From: AP-15 sp035570595
GTDB taxonomy: Bacteria > Pseudomonadota > Alphaproteobacteria > ATCC43930 > CGMCC-115725
Assembly (NCBI GenBank): GCA_035570595.1
Contig: DATMLF010000097.1
Span: 1 to 27,842 of the forward strand
Length of the DNA: 27,842 nucleotides
Reading direction: 5' to 3'
Shown: piece after piece, positions 14,862 through 23,358 of the stretch
Position numbering within the stretch: position 1 is the stretch's first letter
How the letters are laid out: each line of letters begins with the position of its first letter
Notes under the pieces: generated by a model
Told to the model about the DNA's origin: nothing
Databases searched by the model: none
What the model saw: the letters and a program-made list of their open reading frames with translations, nothing else
Translations under genes and position numbers: made by a program

Positions 14862-16058
14862 ATGACCGCGGCGCCGCTTAAGATCGCGGTCGTCGGCGGC
14901 GGCATCGGCGGGCTCAGCGCCGCGGTGGGGTTGCGCCAGGCCGGGTTCGAGGTCGACGTCTACGAGCAGGCGCCGCAGCTGACCGAGGTCGGCGGCGGCA
15001 TCAATTTGGGGCCGAACGCCGCACGCATCCTCTATAGGCTCGGCCTGGGGCCGGGGCTCGACCGCGACGCCGTGCGCCCGGTGGGCAGCCACCAGCGCCG
15101 TTGGCAGGACGGCCGCACCTTGCAGCGCGCCGCGTTGAACCCGCTCTGCGAACAGCTCTACGGCGCGCCCCACCTGACGGTCCACCGCGCCGACCTGTTG
15201 GCGGTCATCGCCGCGGGCTTCCCGCCGGAGCACGTTCATCTCGGCCACCGTCTCGTTGGCCTCAGGGATTTCGGCGGCGGCGTCGAAGCCCGGTTCGAAA
15301 ACGGCGCCCGCATCGCGGCCGACGTGCTGGTCGGCGCCGACGGCATCCACTCTTCGGTGCGCGCCGCCTTGTTCGGCGACGAGGCGCCGCGTTTTGCCGG
15401 CTGTGTCGCCTATCGCGGGCTGGTGCCGGCCGAGCGCATCGCCGATCTCGGCCTCGAGCGCGGCTCGCAATCCTGGGTCGGGCCGGGCGCCCATCTCGTG
15501 CACTACTTTGTCTCGCGCGGGCGGCTTTTGAACTTTGTCGGCTGGACCGAGCACGACACCTGGAACCGCGAGGACTGGACCGACCGCGCCACGGTCGAGC
15601 GGGCGCTCGCTGCGTTCGAGGGCTGGCACGGCGAAGTCCGCCGCATCATTGCCGCCGCCGAGACCTGCTTTATCTGGGCCTTGTTCGACCGCGACCCGCT
15701 GCCCCGCTGGTCGGTCGGGCGGGCGACCCTGCTCGGCGACGCCTGCCATCCGATGTACCCGTTTATGGGCCAGGGCGCCGCCCAGGCGATCGAGGACGGG
15801 GCCGCGCTCGCCGCCTGCCTTGCCGCCGGCGCCGACGACCCGGCCGCCGCCCTCTCGCGCTACGAGCGGCTGCGCCTGCCGCGCGTGACCCGGCTGCAGC
15901 AAATGTCGCGCGCCAACAAATACCGCTACCACATGCGCGACGGCCCCGAGCAGGAGGCGCGCGACGCCGAATGGGCGCGGGCCGCCGACCGCGCGCCCGA
16001 AGCGCTGCGCTGGCTGTTCGGCCACGACCCCGCCGCGATCGGCGCCGCCGCCGAATAG
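14862..16058 (+). CDS. FAD-dependent aromatic monooxygenase
   Basis: A 398-aa class A flavoprotein hydroxylase (PHBH fold) resembling salicylate and 3-hydroxybenzoate 6-hydroxylases. The FAD-binding GGGIGG is at 12-17 with the acidic end VYEQAP, the VGADGIHSSVR motif at 157-167 (dinucleotide DG motif), and LLGDACHPMYPFMGQGA at 291-307 (GD motif). It would use NAD(P)H and O2 to hydroxylate, and possibly decarboxylate, a phenolic acid in the cytoplasm. It follows a VOC gene and precedes a transporter gene in the same direction. The substrate cannot be fixed from sequence alone. Confidence 0.9.
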   Translation: MTAAPLKIAVVGGGIGGLSAAVGLRQAGFEVDVYEQAPQLTEVGGGINLGPNAARILYRLGLGPGLDRDAVRPVGSHQRRWQDGRTLQRAALNPLCEQLYGAPHLTVHRADLLAVIAAGFPPEHVHLGHRLVGLRDFGGGVEARFENGARIAADVLVGADGIHSSVRAALFGDEAPRFAGCVAYRGLVPAERIADLGLERGSQSWVGPGAHLVHYFVSRGRLLNFVGWTEHDTWNREDWTDRATVERALAAFEGWHGEVRRIIAAAETCFIWALFDRDPLPRWSVGRATLLGDACHPMYPFMGQGAAQAIEDGAALAACLAAGADDPAAALSRYERLRLPRVTRLQQMSRANKYRYHMRDGPEQEARDAEWARAADRAPEALRWLFGHDPAAIGAAAE

Positions 16059-16264
16059 CGCGCCGGTCGCCGCACGGCGTCCCTGGCCGGCGCCGACCGC
16101 AGCCGTCCAGCGGAGGAACCCCGGCAAACGAGCAGACGCGGGTTCTTTTCTTCTCGCTCCGGCATCGCTAACATCGCCGCAAAACAGCCTGTCCGTCGCC
16201 GCGACGCGCCGGACAAAAAGAAACTCGGGTCCGCGATCAAGCACCCTGAGAACCGGGAGGAAGA

Positions 16265-17629
16265 ATGATGACGGCAGCCGGAACCGTTCCGAGCCAGCTT
16301 TCCGAAGCCGAGCACAGCCGGCAATTGCGCCGCGCGATTGTCGCGAGCACCGTAGGCACGGCCATCGAGGCGTATGATTTCCTGCTCTACGTAATCGTTG
16401 CCCCGCTGGTCTTCGCGAAACTGTACTTCCCGTCATCCGAGCCGCTCGCCGGGACCTTGCAGGCTTTCGGCATCTACGCCGTCGGCTTTGTCGCGCGCCC
16501 GGTCGGTGCAGCGCTGTTTGGCCATTACGGCGACCGCATCGGGCGCAAGGTGACGTTGATCTCGACCCTGCTGTTGACCGGCTTGTCGACGTTTGCGGTC
16601 GGCTTCGTCCCCGGCTACCAGACAATCGGCATCTGGGGTGCGGTTATTCTGACCGTCGTCCGCTTTATCCAGGGTCTCGGGATCGGCGGCGAGTGGGGTG
16701 GCGCCACTCTGATGTCGATGGAATGGGCGCGCACCAACAAGCATCGCGGTTTCATCACCTCATGGCCGCAATGGGGCGGCCCTGCGGGGTTGTTCCTCGC
16801 CAACCTCGCGGTGCTCGCATTCAGCGCAATTTCCGGCGACCATTTCCTCACTTGGGGCTGGCGCGTCCCGTTCTGGCTTTCGATTATCATGGTCGGGATC
16901 GGGATGTACATCCGCCTCGGCATTCTCGAGACCCCGGTATTCGCGCGAATTCTTGAGGAACGCCGCGTCGAACGCACCCCGGTGCTCGAGGTGCTGAAGC
17001 GCCAGCCCAAGCAGATCATTCTGACCGCGTTGTGCCGGATGGCGGAGCAAGGCCCGTTCTACGTCTATGCCGCCTTTGTCTTCGTCTATGGGACCAAAGT
17101 CTCCGGCGCGTCGCGCGATTTCCTGCTGACCGCCGTTTTGGTCGCTACCGCCCTGTCGGGTATAACCACCCCGCTTGCCGGCCACATTTCCGACCGAATC
17201 GGGCGCAAGCGGATGTACCTGATCGGCGCGGTTACGACCGGGGTCTTCGCCTTCGTCTATTTCGCGATGATGAACACGATGGTGCCCGGGCTGATTTTTC
17301 TCGCGATCGTGCTGTCTTTCATCCCGCACGACATGATGTACGGTCCGCAGGCGGCGCTGATCGCCGAATGCTTCACCCCGCGGCTGCGCTACAGCGGCTC
17401 CTCGCTCGGCTTTCACCTCTCGTCGGTCATCGCCGGCGGGCCGGCACCCTTGATTGCGACGGCGCTGTTCGCGGCGTTTGGCTCGGGCTATGTGGTCGCG
17501 CTCTACATTCTGTTCACCGCGGTCGTCAGCGTCAGCGCCGCCTCCTTCCTGCCCGACTACACCAACCGCGACATCTCGCAGGAGCACGACGCGCTCGAAG
17601 CCGCGCCGCAGGCCGCCGCCTCGTCCTGA
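16265..17629 (+). CDS. MFS transporter, metabolite:H+ symporter (MHS) type
   Basis: A 454-aa inner-membrane transporter with about 12 spans. The N-terminal ASTVGTAIEAYDFLLYVIVA is the MHS hallmark, GDRIGRKVTL and SDRIGRKRMY are the paired loop motifs of the two halves, and GIGGEWGGATLMSMEWA is the central family motif. Relatives (ProP, ShiA, KgtP, PcaT, CitA) import organic acids, betaine or proline with protons. Next to a ring hydroxylase it probably imports an aromatic or other carboxylic acid, which is inference. GGAGGAAG precedes the start; ATG 16268 is an equally possible start. The 206-nt gap upstream may hold its own promoter. Confidence 0.92.
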   Translation: MMTAAGTVPSQLSEAEHSRQLRRAIVASTVGTAIEAYDFLLYVIVAPLVFAKLYFPSSEPLAGTLQAFGIYAVGFVARPVGAALFGHYGDRIGRKVTLISTLLLTGLSTFAVGFVPGYQTIGIWGAVILTVVRFIQGLGIGGEWGGATLMSMEWARTNKHRGFITSWPQWGGPAGLFLANLAVLAFSAISGDHFLTWGWRVPFWLSIIMVGIGMYIRLGILETPVFARILEERRVERTPVLEVLKRQPKQIILTALCRMAEQGPFYVYAAFVFVYGTKVSGASRDFLLTAVLVATALSGITTPLAGHISDRIGRKRMYLIGAVTTGVFAFVYFAMMNTMVPGLIFLAIVLSFIPHDMMYGPQAALIAECFTPRLRYSGSSLGFHLSSVIAGGPAPLIATALFAAFGSGYVVALYILFTAVVSVSAASFLPDYTNRDISQEHDALEAAPQAAASS

Positions 17630-17728
17630 CGCCGGTTGCGACCGCTCCCGCGGCCGGAACTTGGCCGGTGATGAATTGCGCATCGTGCCCGTGCCAGGCT
17701 TAATGCTCGCGACCGAGGGAGGGCGGCG

Positions 17729-18973
17729 ATGATGCGGGTGCTGACGGGCGGCAGGCTGATCGACGGGACCGGCGCCGGGCCTGTCGAGGCGACGATCGTG
17801 GTCAAGGACCGGCGGATCGAGGCGGTCGAGAGGCGTGGTTACGCTGACTGGCCGGCCGATGCCGAAATCGTCGACGTCTCCGGCATGACGGTGTTGCCGG
17901 GGCTGATCGACACCCACGACCATCTGGCGATGCACGGCTATGATCTGGCGCGGCGCTGGGGCATCGACGAGCCGCAGACGACCCGCACCCTGCGCACCGC
18001 CAAGGTGCTGGCCGACACCTTGGCCGCCGGCTACACGACGATCCGCGACGCCGCAGGCCTCGACGCCGGGTTCAAGCGCGCGGTCGACGAGGGGCTGATC
18101 GCCGGGCCGCGCCTTGTCGTCTCGCTCGTCATCATCTCGCCGATCGGCGGCATCGGCGACCGCGTGAGCCCGTCCGGTTTCCCGTGCTGCGTCCCCAACG
18201 ACCCCTTATTGCCGGACGGCGTCGTCAACAGCCTTTCCGATGTCCGCCCGGTGGTGCGCCGCGTCGTGCGCGCCGGCGCCGACGTAATCAAATGCGCCAC
18301 GACCGGCGGCGCCAGCTCGCGGCCGGGGCACGGGCCGCATGACGGCGCCTTCAACCTCGACGAGATGCAGGCGCTGGTCGAGGAGGCGCACGCGCTCGAC
18401 CGCCGGGTCATCTGTCACGCGCTCGGCGGCCGGGGGCTTAGGATCGCGGTCGAGGCGGGCGTCGATTCGGTCGACCATGGCTGCTATCTCGACCAGCAGC
18501 CGGAGCTGCTCGACAAAATGGCGAGCCGCGGCATCTTTTTCGTGCCGACCTTCGCGGTCTACGATTTCCACCGCAAGTCGCCGCAGCCGCATGTCCGCGA
18601 GCGCGCCCGCGAGCTCGAGGGGCACCATGTCGCGAGCCTGCGCGCGGCCCTCGCCGCCGGGGTCAAGATCGCCGCCGGCACCGATGCCGGCGGCCACGGC
18701 CACCCGGCGAACGCCATGGAAATCGCCTGTCTCGTGCGGGCCGGCATGGCGCCGTTGGAGGCGTTGCGCGCAGCGACCGGCTGGGCCGCCGAATGCATCG
18801 GTCGCGGTGACGATCTCGGGACGGTCGAAAACGGCAAGCTCGCCGACCTCGTCGTCGTCACCGGCGACCCGCTCGCCGACGTGACCTTGTTGCAGGACCC
18901 GGCGCGGATCGCGCTGGTGCTGAAGGACGGCGAGATCGCCGCGAACCGGCTGCCGCCGTCCCGCGCCGGCTAG
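17729..18973 (+). CDS. Metal-dependent amidohydrolase (imidazolonepropionase-like)
   Basis: A 414-aa amidohydrolase-superfamily enzyme of the COG1228 type. Motifs in order: His63/His65 in DTHDH, the probable carboxylated metal-bridging Lys188 in DVIKCATTGG, His230 in VICHALGG, His250 in VDHGCY and the catalytic Asp319 in AGTDAGGHG. Members act on cyclic amides, imidazolones or Xaa-Pro/Xaa-Arg dipeptides. It starts just after GGGAGGG. It follows the MFS gene by 99 nt in the same direction, suggesting that the imported compound or its derivative is hydrolysed here. The stop is followed four bases later by the end of the convergent dienelactone hydrolase gene. Confidence 0.9.
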   Translation: MMRVLTGGRLIDGTGAGPVEATIVVKDRRIEAVERRGYADWPADAEIVDVSGMTVLPGLIDTHDHLAMHGYDLARRWGIDEPQTTRTLRTAKVLADTLAAGYTTIRDAAGLDAGFKRAVDEGLIAGPRLVVSLVIISPIGGIGDRVSPSGFPCCVPNDPLLPDGVVNSLSDVRPVVRRVVRAGADVIKCATTGGASSRPGHGPHDGAFNLDEMQALVEEAHALDRRVICHALGGRGLRIAVEAGVDSVDHGCYLDQQPELLDKMASRGIFFVPTFAVYDFHRKSPQPHVRERARELEGHHVASLRAALAAGVKIAAGTDAGGHGHPANAMEIACLVRAGMAPLEALRAATGWAAECIGRGDDLGTVENGKLADLVVVTGDPLADVTLLQDPARIALVLKDGEIAANRLPPSRAG

Positions 18974-18977
18974 GGTG

Positions 18978-19643
18978 CTAGTCGCCGAGCTGCGTCTTCA
19001 GAAACGGCGACATCCGGTCCCAGGCCTGGTTGGCGCAACCGACGTCGTAGGCCGCGCTGCGCTCGTTGAAAAAGGCGTGCGCGGCCTCGTAGCGATAGAT
19101 TTCGCAGTGGCCGCCAGCCGTCTTGAGCGCCTTTTCGAGCTCGTCGACCGCGGCCGGCGTGCACCAGTCGTCCCGGTTGGCGAAATGCCCCTGGAACGGC
19201 ACCCGAACCCTGGCAGGATCGGCAAATTCCTTGGGCGGGATGCCGTAAAAGCACACCGCGGCGTCGACCTCGTGCACATGCACCGCGGCAGCAACAGTCA
19301 ACGCCCCGCCCATGCAAAACCCCATGACCGCGACCTTGTCGCTGTGCTCTTTCAAATGCAGTGCGGCGCCGCGCAAATCCTGGTGGGTGGCGTCGGCGAA
19401 GTCGAGCCCGGTCATCAAGTGGTTGGCCTCGTCCGGCGAGGCGGTCAGGCGTCCCTTGTAGAGATCGGGGGCCAACGCGTTGTACCCGGCGCGGGCAAAG
19501 CGGTCGGCGACCCCGCAGATCTGGTCGTTGAGACCCCACCATTCCTGGATCACGATGACGCCGGGCCGCGCATGTCCCGCCGTCGCCAGATAGCCGCGCG
19601 CCGCCACGCCGTCGGGCCGCGCAAAATCGGTCATGATACCCAT
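18978..19643 (-). CDS. Dienelactone hydrolase family protein
   Basis: A 221-aa alpha/beta hydrolase of the DLH family. The catalytic Cys110 in MGFCMGG, Asp in NRDDW (about 158) and His189 in EAAHAFFN form the Cys-Asp-His triad; Glu34 in VIQEWWGL is the residue that activates the Cys in classic DLH. The classic reaction is hydrolysis of dienelactone to maleylacetate in chloroaromatic degradation, but most genomic members have other or unknown ester/lactone substrates. The start ATG at 19643 follows AGGAGGGG; an alternative ATG three codons on is less well spaced. It is 14 nt downstream of a luciferase-like oxidoreductase gene, so the two are co-transcribed. Confidence 0.9.
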   Translation of the reverse strand: MGIMTDFARPDGVAARGYLATAGHARPGVIVIQEWWGLNDQICGVADRFARAGYNALAPDLYKGRLTASPDEANHLMTGLDFADATHQDLRGAALHLKEHSDKVAVMGFCMGGALTVAAAVHVHEVDAAVCFYGIPPKEFADPARVRVPFQGHFANRDDWCTPAAVDELEKALKTAGGHCEIYRYEAAHAFFNERSAAYDVGCANQAWDRMSPFLKTQLGD

Positions 19644-19657
19644 CGGTCCCCTCCTGG

Positions 19658-20671
19658 TCAGGCGTCGGCAAAGGCCGGCATGACCTCTTGCGCGAACAGC
19701 TCGATCGAGCGCATCGCCTCGTCGTGGCTGATCGTGCCAAAGGCGAAGTCGCAGACGTAATAATTAACCCCGGTCATCTCGACCTCGCGCGCGATGTAGT
19801 CGCGCACCTGCGCCGGCGTGCCGGCGATCGCGTCGCCATGCTGCTGCAGCACGCCGAAATCCTCGGGCAACGCCGCTTCGAGCGGGAACGGCACGTTGTA
19901 GTCGTGCCACAACTGGCCCATGTGACGGCGCCACGCCGGGTAGCCGCGGCGCGCGGTGTCGAGCGCCTCCGCTTCGGTGTCGGCGATGATGATGTGGCGG
20001 TTGACGCCCATCAGCGGCAGGTCGGCCTCCGCGCGGCCGAGCTTTCGCCACTCGGCGCGATAGGCGTCGACGATCGCGCGCACCTGCTCCGGCGGTCGCC
20101 GGGTCACCGTGTTGGCGGCGTTCCCCGCGGCCCACGCGACACTCGCCGGGTTGCCGAGCCCGTACCATACCGGCAGGGGCTGCTGGAACGGCTTCATGAC
20201 GATCGGCACGTTGTCGAAATCGTAGAACTCGCCGTGGAAAGTCAGCCGGTCTTCGGTCAGCCCGCGGCGGATGACCTCGAAGGCTTCGCGGAACTGCTTG
20301 GCGCCGGTCTCGAACTCGACCCCGTAAAACCCGACCTCGACCGGTGAGATGCCGCGGCCGATGCCGTATAAAAAACGTCCGCCGCTCATCTGGTCGAGCA
20401 TGCAGATTTCGTCGATCAGCCGCAGCGGATGGTAGAGCGGCAATAGGTAGACCATCGGGCCAAAGCGCAACTGCTTGGTCCGCTGCGCCACCGCCGCGAG
20501 GAACACGCTCGGCGACGGGGCATAGCCCAACGGCGTGTTGTGGTGCTCGGCCAGGTGGTAGCCGTAGAACCCGGTGTCGTCGTAGGCCTCGATCAGCTGC
20601 AGCCGCTCCTCGAAATGCCGGTTGAGCGGCTGGCCGCTATCGTCGAGATGGTCGAAGATCCCAAACTGCAT
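19658..20671 (-). CDS. LLM-class flavin-dependent oxidoreductase
   Basis: A 337-aa luciferase-like monooxygenase. Family landmarks are MQFGIFDHLD, YHLAEHHNTPLGYAPSPSVF, the YLLPLYHPLRLIDEICMLD segment and GGRFLYGIGRGISP. It probably uses reduced FMN and O2. It is followed at 14 nt by a dienelactone hydrolase gene and preceded at 73 nt by another luciferase-like gene, all on the minus strand. A monooxygenase feeding an ester or lactone to the hydrolase is a reasonable guess. It differs from the two other LLM proteins of the window in length and sequence, so they are not recent duplicates. Confidence 0.9.
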   Translation of the reverse strand: MQFGIFDHLDDSGQPLNRHFEERLQLIEAYDDTGFYGYHLAEHHNTPLGYAPSPSVFLAAVAQRTKQLRFGPMVYLLPLYHPLRLIDEICMLDQMSGGRFLYGIGRGISPVEVGFYGVEFETGAKQFREAFEVIRRGLTEDRLTFHGEFYDFDNVPIVMKPFQQPLPVWYGLGNPASVAWAAGNAANTVTRRPPEQVRAIVDAYRAEWRKLGRAEADLPLMGVNRHIIIADTEAEALDTARRGYPAWRRHMGQLWHDYNVPFPLEAALPEDFGVLQQHGDAIAGTPAQVRDYIAREVEMTGVNYYVCDFAFGTISHDEAMRSIELFAQEVMPAFADA

Positions 20672-20744
20672 CTGCCTCTCCCAAGCGCTTTATCTAAACC
20701 GGCGTGTCGAATGATTTTCTGAACGGCGCGGCCGGCGGGCGCCT

Positions 20745-21638
20745 TCACAGCGCCTCGGCGACGGCGGCGTGGTAACGGCGCAATGCCCCGAGGTGGTCGG
20801 AGAGGGTGTGGCCGGGGAGGCGCTTGTGGTGGCGGCGGTCAAACGTCGTCGTCAGGCACAAGTGGGAGGCGCCGGCCGATTTCCAAAAGCGCGCCTCCTG
20901 CGCCCACTCGGCCTCCTTGCCGGCCCCCATCGACACCCAGGCCTCGACGCCGACCTGCCCCGGGTCGCGCCCCGCCGCCTCGGTCAGACGGCGCAGCCGG
21001 TCCAGCATTTGCGTGGCCTCGGGGCCGGGCGGATAGGCGTTGGGCATCCAGCCGTCGCCCCATTTGGCGATCCTGTCCAGGGTGCGGTCGTGATGGCCGC
21101 CAAACCACACCGGCACCTTGCCCGAGGCCGGGCGCGGGTTGATGCCGGCATCCTCGATCGTGTGCCAGCGGCCCTTAAAGCTGACATGCGGGGAGGCCCA
21201 CAATTTCTGCATGACCTCGACCTGCTCCTCGGAGCGGCGGCCGCGATTGTGGAAATTCTCGTTGAGGCCGGTGAACTCGACCTCGTTCCAGCCGACCCCG
21301 ATGCCGAGGCGGAAGCGGCCGCCCGACAACACGTCAAGACAGGCCGCTTGCTTCGCGACAAGCACGGTCTGGCGTTGCGGCAGGATCAACACACCGGTCG
21401 AAAACCCGAGCTTTTGCGTGCACCCGGCCAGATACCCGAACAGCACGAACGGGTCGTGGAACAAATCCTGCGAGCTGTTGCGGTCCCAGCCCGGCCGGCT
21501 CGCGGCGTTGACGCCGAGCACATGGTCGGGCGCCTCGACAAAATCGTAGCCGATCGCCTCCGCCGCCTGCGCGTATTCCCGGACGACCGCCGGCTCGCCG
21601 CCGATGTCGCTCCACGGCAACAAGGTCCCGAGTTCCAT
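20745..21638 (-). CDS. LLM-class oxidoreductase, probable F420-type
   Basis: A 297-aa luciferase-like protein of the shorter subgroup often annotated as F420-dependent. It starts MELGTLLPWSDIGG and contains YDFVEAPDHVLG, STGVLILPQRQTVLVAKQAA, GGRFRLGIGVGWNEVEF and VPVWFGGHHDRTLDRIAKWG. I chose ATG 21638, which has a GGAG site and begins directly at the conserved first strand; the upstream open frame (to 21743) is Arg/Pro-rich and unlike the family. Alphaproteobacteria may lack F420, in which case FMN is the cofactor. It lies 145 nt downstream of the GloB-like gene, same strand. Confidence 0.87.
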   Translation of the reverse strand: MELGTLLPWSDIGGEPAVVREYAQAAEAIGYDFVEAPDHVLGVNAASRPGWDRNSSQDLFHDPFVLFGYLAGCTQKLGFSTGVLILPQRQTVLVAKQAACLDVLSGGRFRLGIGVGWNEVEFTGLNENFHNRGRRSEEQVEVMQKLWASPHVSFKGRWHTIEDAGINPRPASGKVPVWFGGHHDRTLDRIAKWGDGWMPNAYPPGPEATQMLDRLRRLTEAAGRDPGQVGVEAWVSMGAGKEAEWAQEARFWKSAGASHLCLTTTFDRRHHKRLPGHTLSDHLGALRRYHAAVAEAL

Positions 21639-21783
21639 CGCTCTGTCTCCGATACCTGCCTCAGGCGCTATTCTAGCGCGGGCGGCTGGCGGGTTGAACC
21701 AACGGCCGATCGCCCGGCCGGGTGAGGGCCGGGTCTCGTCCACGCGGTCGGACGGTGTGCACCGGGGAGGCGCCGGGCCCCGC

Positions 21784-22575
21784 TCACCACTTGTTGCGCA
21801 ATTCGCGCAGCCGCAAAAATACGGTTTTCTGATCGGGCCGGTCCGGCAGGTCGGGAAAGGCCTCGCGCAGCCGCCGGATCACCGTCGGGCTTGTCAGCCG
21901 GAAGAATGTGTTGATCTCGCGCTCGGTGGCGAGCGTCGTGACGAGCGGCCGGTTGGTGTCCTGCTTTTCGACCTGCGGCAGCATGTTTTTGGCGTCGGCG
22001 TTGTCGGGCTCGCGGTCGAGCGTAAAGGCAAGGTTGCGCGCGATGTAGTCGTGCCCCGGATAGATCAATGTCCCTTCCGGCAGTTTTGCCAGCTGGCTGA
22101 CAAAGGTGTTGTAGAGCTCGTTCGGGTGCCCGCCATTGTGGCAGTTGCCGGCGCCCGCGTTGAACAAAGTGTCGCCGCAGAACAATGCCGGGGTGTCGCC
22201 GTGCGCCATGACGCAGATATGCGACATCGTGTGGCCGGGCGTGTCGAGGCATTCGAGCTCGACGGTCTTGCCGACCTTGATCGTGTCGCCGGCGCGCAGC
22301 CCTTCGTTCATTTCCGGGATCTTGTCGCGGGCGTTGACGTGGGCCAGCACCTTGGCGCCGGTCGCGGCGACCATCTCGGCATTGCCGCCGGTGTGGTCGC
22401 GATGCTCGTGGGTGTTCAGGATTTGGGTGATCGCCCAGCCCTTGGCCTTGGCGGCGGCCAGGCACTTCTCATAGTCGAGCGGGTCGACCGCCAACGCCTC
22501 GCCGGTCTCGCGGCAGGCGATCAGATAATTGAAATTGCGGCCGGAGTTTCCGGTCCAGATCTGTTCGACGATCAT
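21784..22575 (-). CDS. gloB: Hydroxyacylglutathione hydrolase (glyoxalase II)
   Basis: A 263-aa metallo-beta-lactamase-fold thioesterase that hydrolyses S-D-lactoylglutathione in methylglyoxal detoxification. The metal site is seen as THEHRDH (His56, His58, Asp60, His61), His115 in TPGHTMSH, the bridging Asp135 in CGDTLF and His175 in YPGHDY. The C-terminal helical region with EREINTFFR corresponds to the glutathione-binding domain, so GloB is favoured over other MBL-fold enzymes. It is divergent from the ring-hydroxylating beta-subunit gene. The two VOC proteins in the window could include a glyoxalase I partner, but neither is adjacent. Confidence 0.88.
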   Translation of the reverse strand: MIVEQIWTGNSGRNFNYLIACRETGEALAVDPLDYEKCLAAAKAKGWAITQILNTHEHRDHTGGNAEMVAATGAKVLAHVNARDKIPEMNEGLRAGDTIKVGKTVELECLDTPGHTMSHICVMAHGDTPALFCGDTLFNAGAGNCHNGGHPNELYNTFVSQLAKLPEGTLIYPGHDYIARNLAFTLDREPDNADAKNMLPQVEKQDTNRPLVTTLATEREINTFFRLTSPTVIRRLREAFPDLPDRPDQKTVFLRLRELRNKW

Positions 22576-22775
22576 TGCTCGCCCTCCGGGTGTTTGCGCC
22601 GATCAGGATGCGGAGCGCGCCCCGCTCCCGCGCTCGCCCGCTTCTATTGCGCGCGGCCCGCCTTGTCCACTTCCGTGCAGCCGCGCGGCCTCCGCGATCG
22701 GGCGATGAGGGAGGCGGGGGTAAGGAGTGACTCGTTCCGGGTCTGTCGAGCGAGGTATATATGCGTAGCCTGCGG

Positions 22776-22814
22776 CTCCTCGGACGACGTTCGACACTGT
22801 GAGGCGCCGAGGAG
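22776..22814 (+). other. Stem-loop in the leader of the ring-hydroxylating beta-subunit gene
   Basis: CTCCTCGG (22776-22783) and CCGAGGAG (22807-22814) form a perfect 8-bp stem with a 23-base loop, 50 nt before the start codon. A 13-codon ORF (ATG at 22761) ends inside the loop. This could be a leader structure; no known riboswitch is recognised. Confidence 0.35.
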
Positions 22815-22864
22815 TTCGCCGCGTTTGCAAGGAGAGGCTGCGTGAGCAGCGGTGGGAGCGGCTG

Positions 22865-23338
22865 ATGGGCGAGACCGCGGTGCGGCAGGGCATCCACGAG
22901 CTGATCGCCGCTTATGCCGAATGCATCGACGACGACCGGCTCGAAGAATGGCCCGGTTTCTTTGTCGAGGGCTGCCGGTACCTGATCACCAGCCGGCAGA
23001 GCCACGAGGCAGGCTATCGCCATGGCGTCGTCTACGCGGCCTCGCGCGGTATGCTGGTCGACCGGATTTTGGCCCTGCGCCGCGCCAACATCTTCGAGCC
23101 GCACCGCTACCGCCACGTCGTCGGGCCGACTCGGGTCGGCAAGATTGCCGACGGCATCGCCGAGGTGCGCTCGAATTTCATCGCGGTGCGGATCATGCAC
23201 GACGGCGAGATGAGCCTCTTCGCCGCCGGCCGCTACCTCGACCGCATCCTCGTCGCCGCCGAGCCCTACCGTTTTGTCGAGCGCCTCGTCATCCTCGACA
23301 GCGACAAGATCGACACCTTGCTTGTCATCCCGCTATAG
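22865..23338 (+). CDS. Aromatic-ring-hydroxylating dioxygenase, beta subunit
   Basis: A 157-aa NTF2-like fold protein of the ring-hydroxyl beta family, the structural small subunit of Rieske alpha3beta3 dioxygenases. Recognisable are ELIAAYAECIDDDRLEEWPG, FFVEGCRYLITSRQ, the YAASRGMLVDRILALRRANI block and PHRYRHVVGPTRV. I chose ATG 22865 (behind GGGAG) because it gives the usual N-terminus. No alpha subunit, ferredoxin or reductase is nearby: upstream is divergent gloB and downstream a convergent PEP-CTERM gene. It may pair with a distant alpha subunit or have another NTF2-fold role. Confidence 0.85.
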   Translation: MGETAVRQGIHELIAAYAECIDDDRLEEWPGFFVEGCRYLITSRQSHEAGYRHGVVYAASRGMLVDRILALRRANIFEPHRYRHVVGPTRVGKIADGIAEVRSNFIAVRIMHDGEMSLFAAGRYLDRILVAAEPYRFVERLVILDSDKIDTLLVIPL

Positions 23339-23358
23339 CCGGGGCGCGCTTGGCGTTC

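Noticed and set aside
14757..16625. Minus-strand frame of 622 codons over the FAD monooxygenase
   Set aside because: It spans three real plus-strand genes and the gap between two of them; Arg/Ala/Gly-rich shadow.
16760..17935. Minus-strand frame of 391 codons over the MFS gene
   Set aside because: The sense strand has paired MFS motifs and about 12 spans; the antisense frame is hydrophilic and motif-free.
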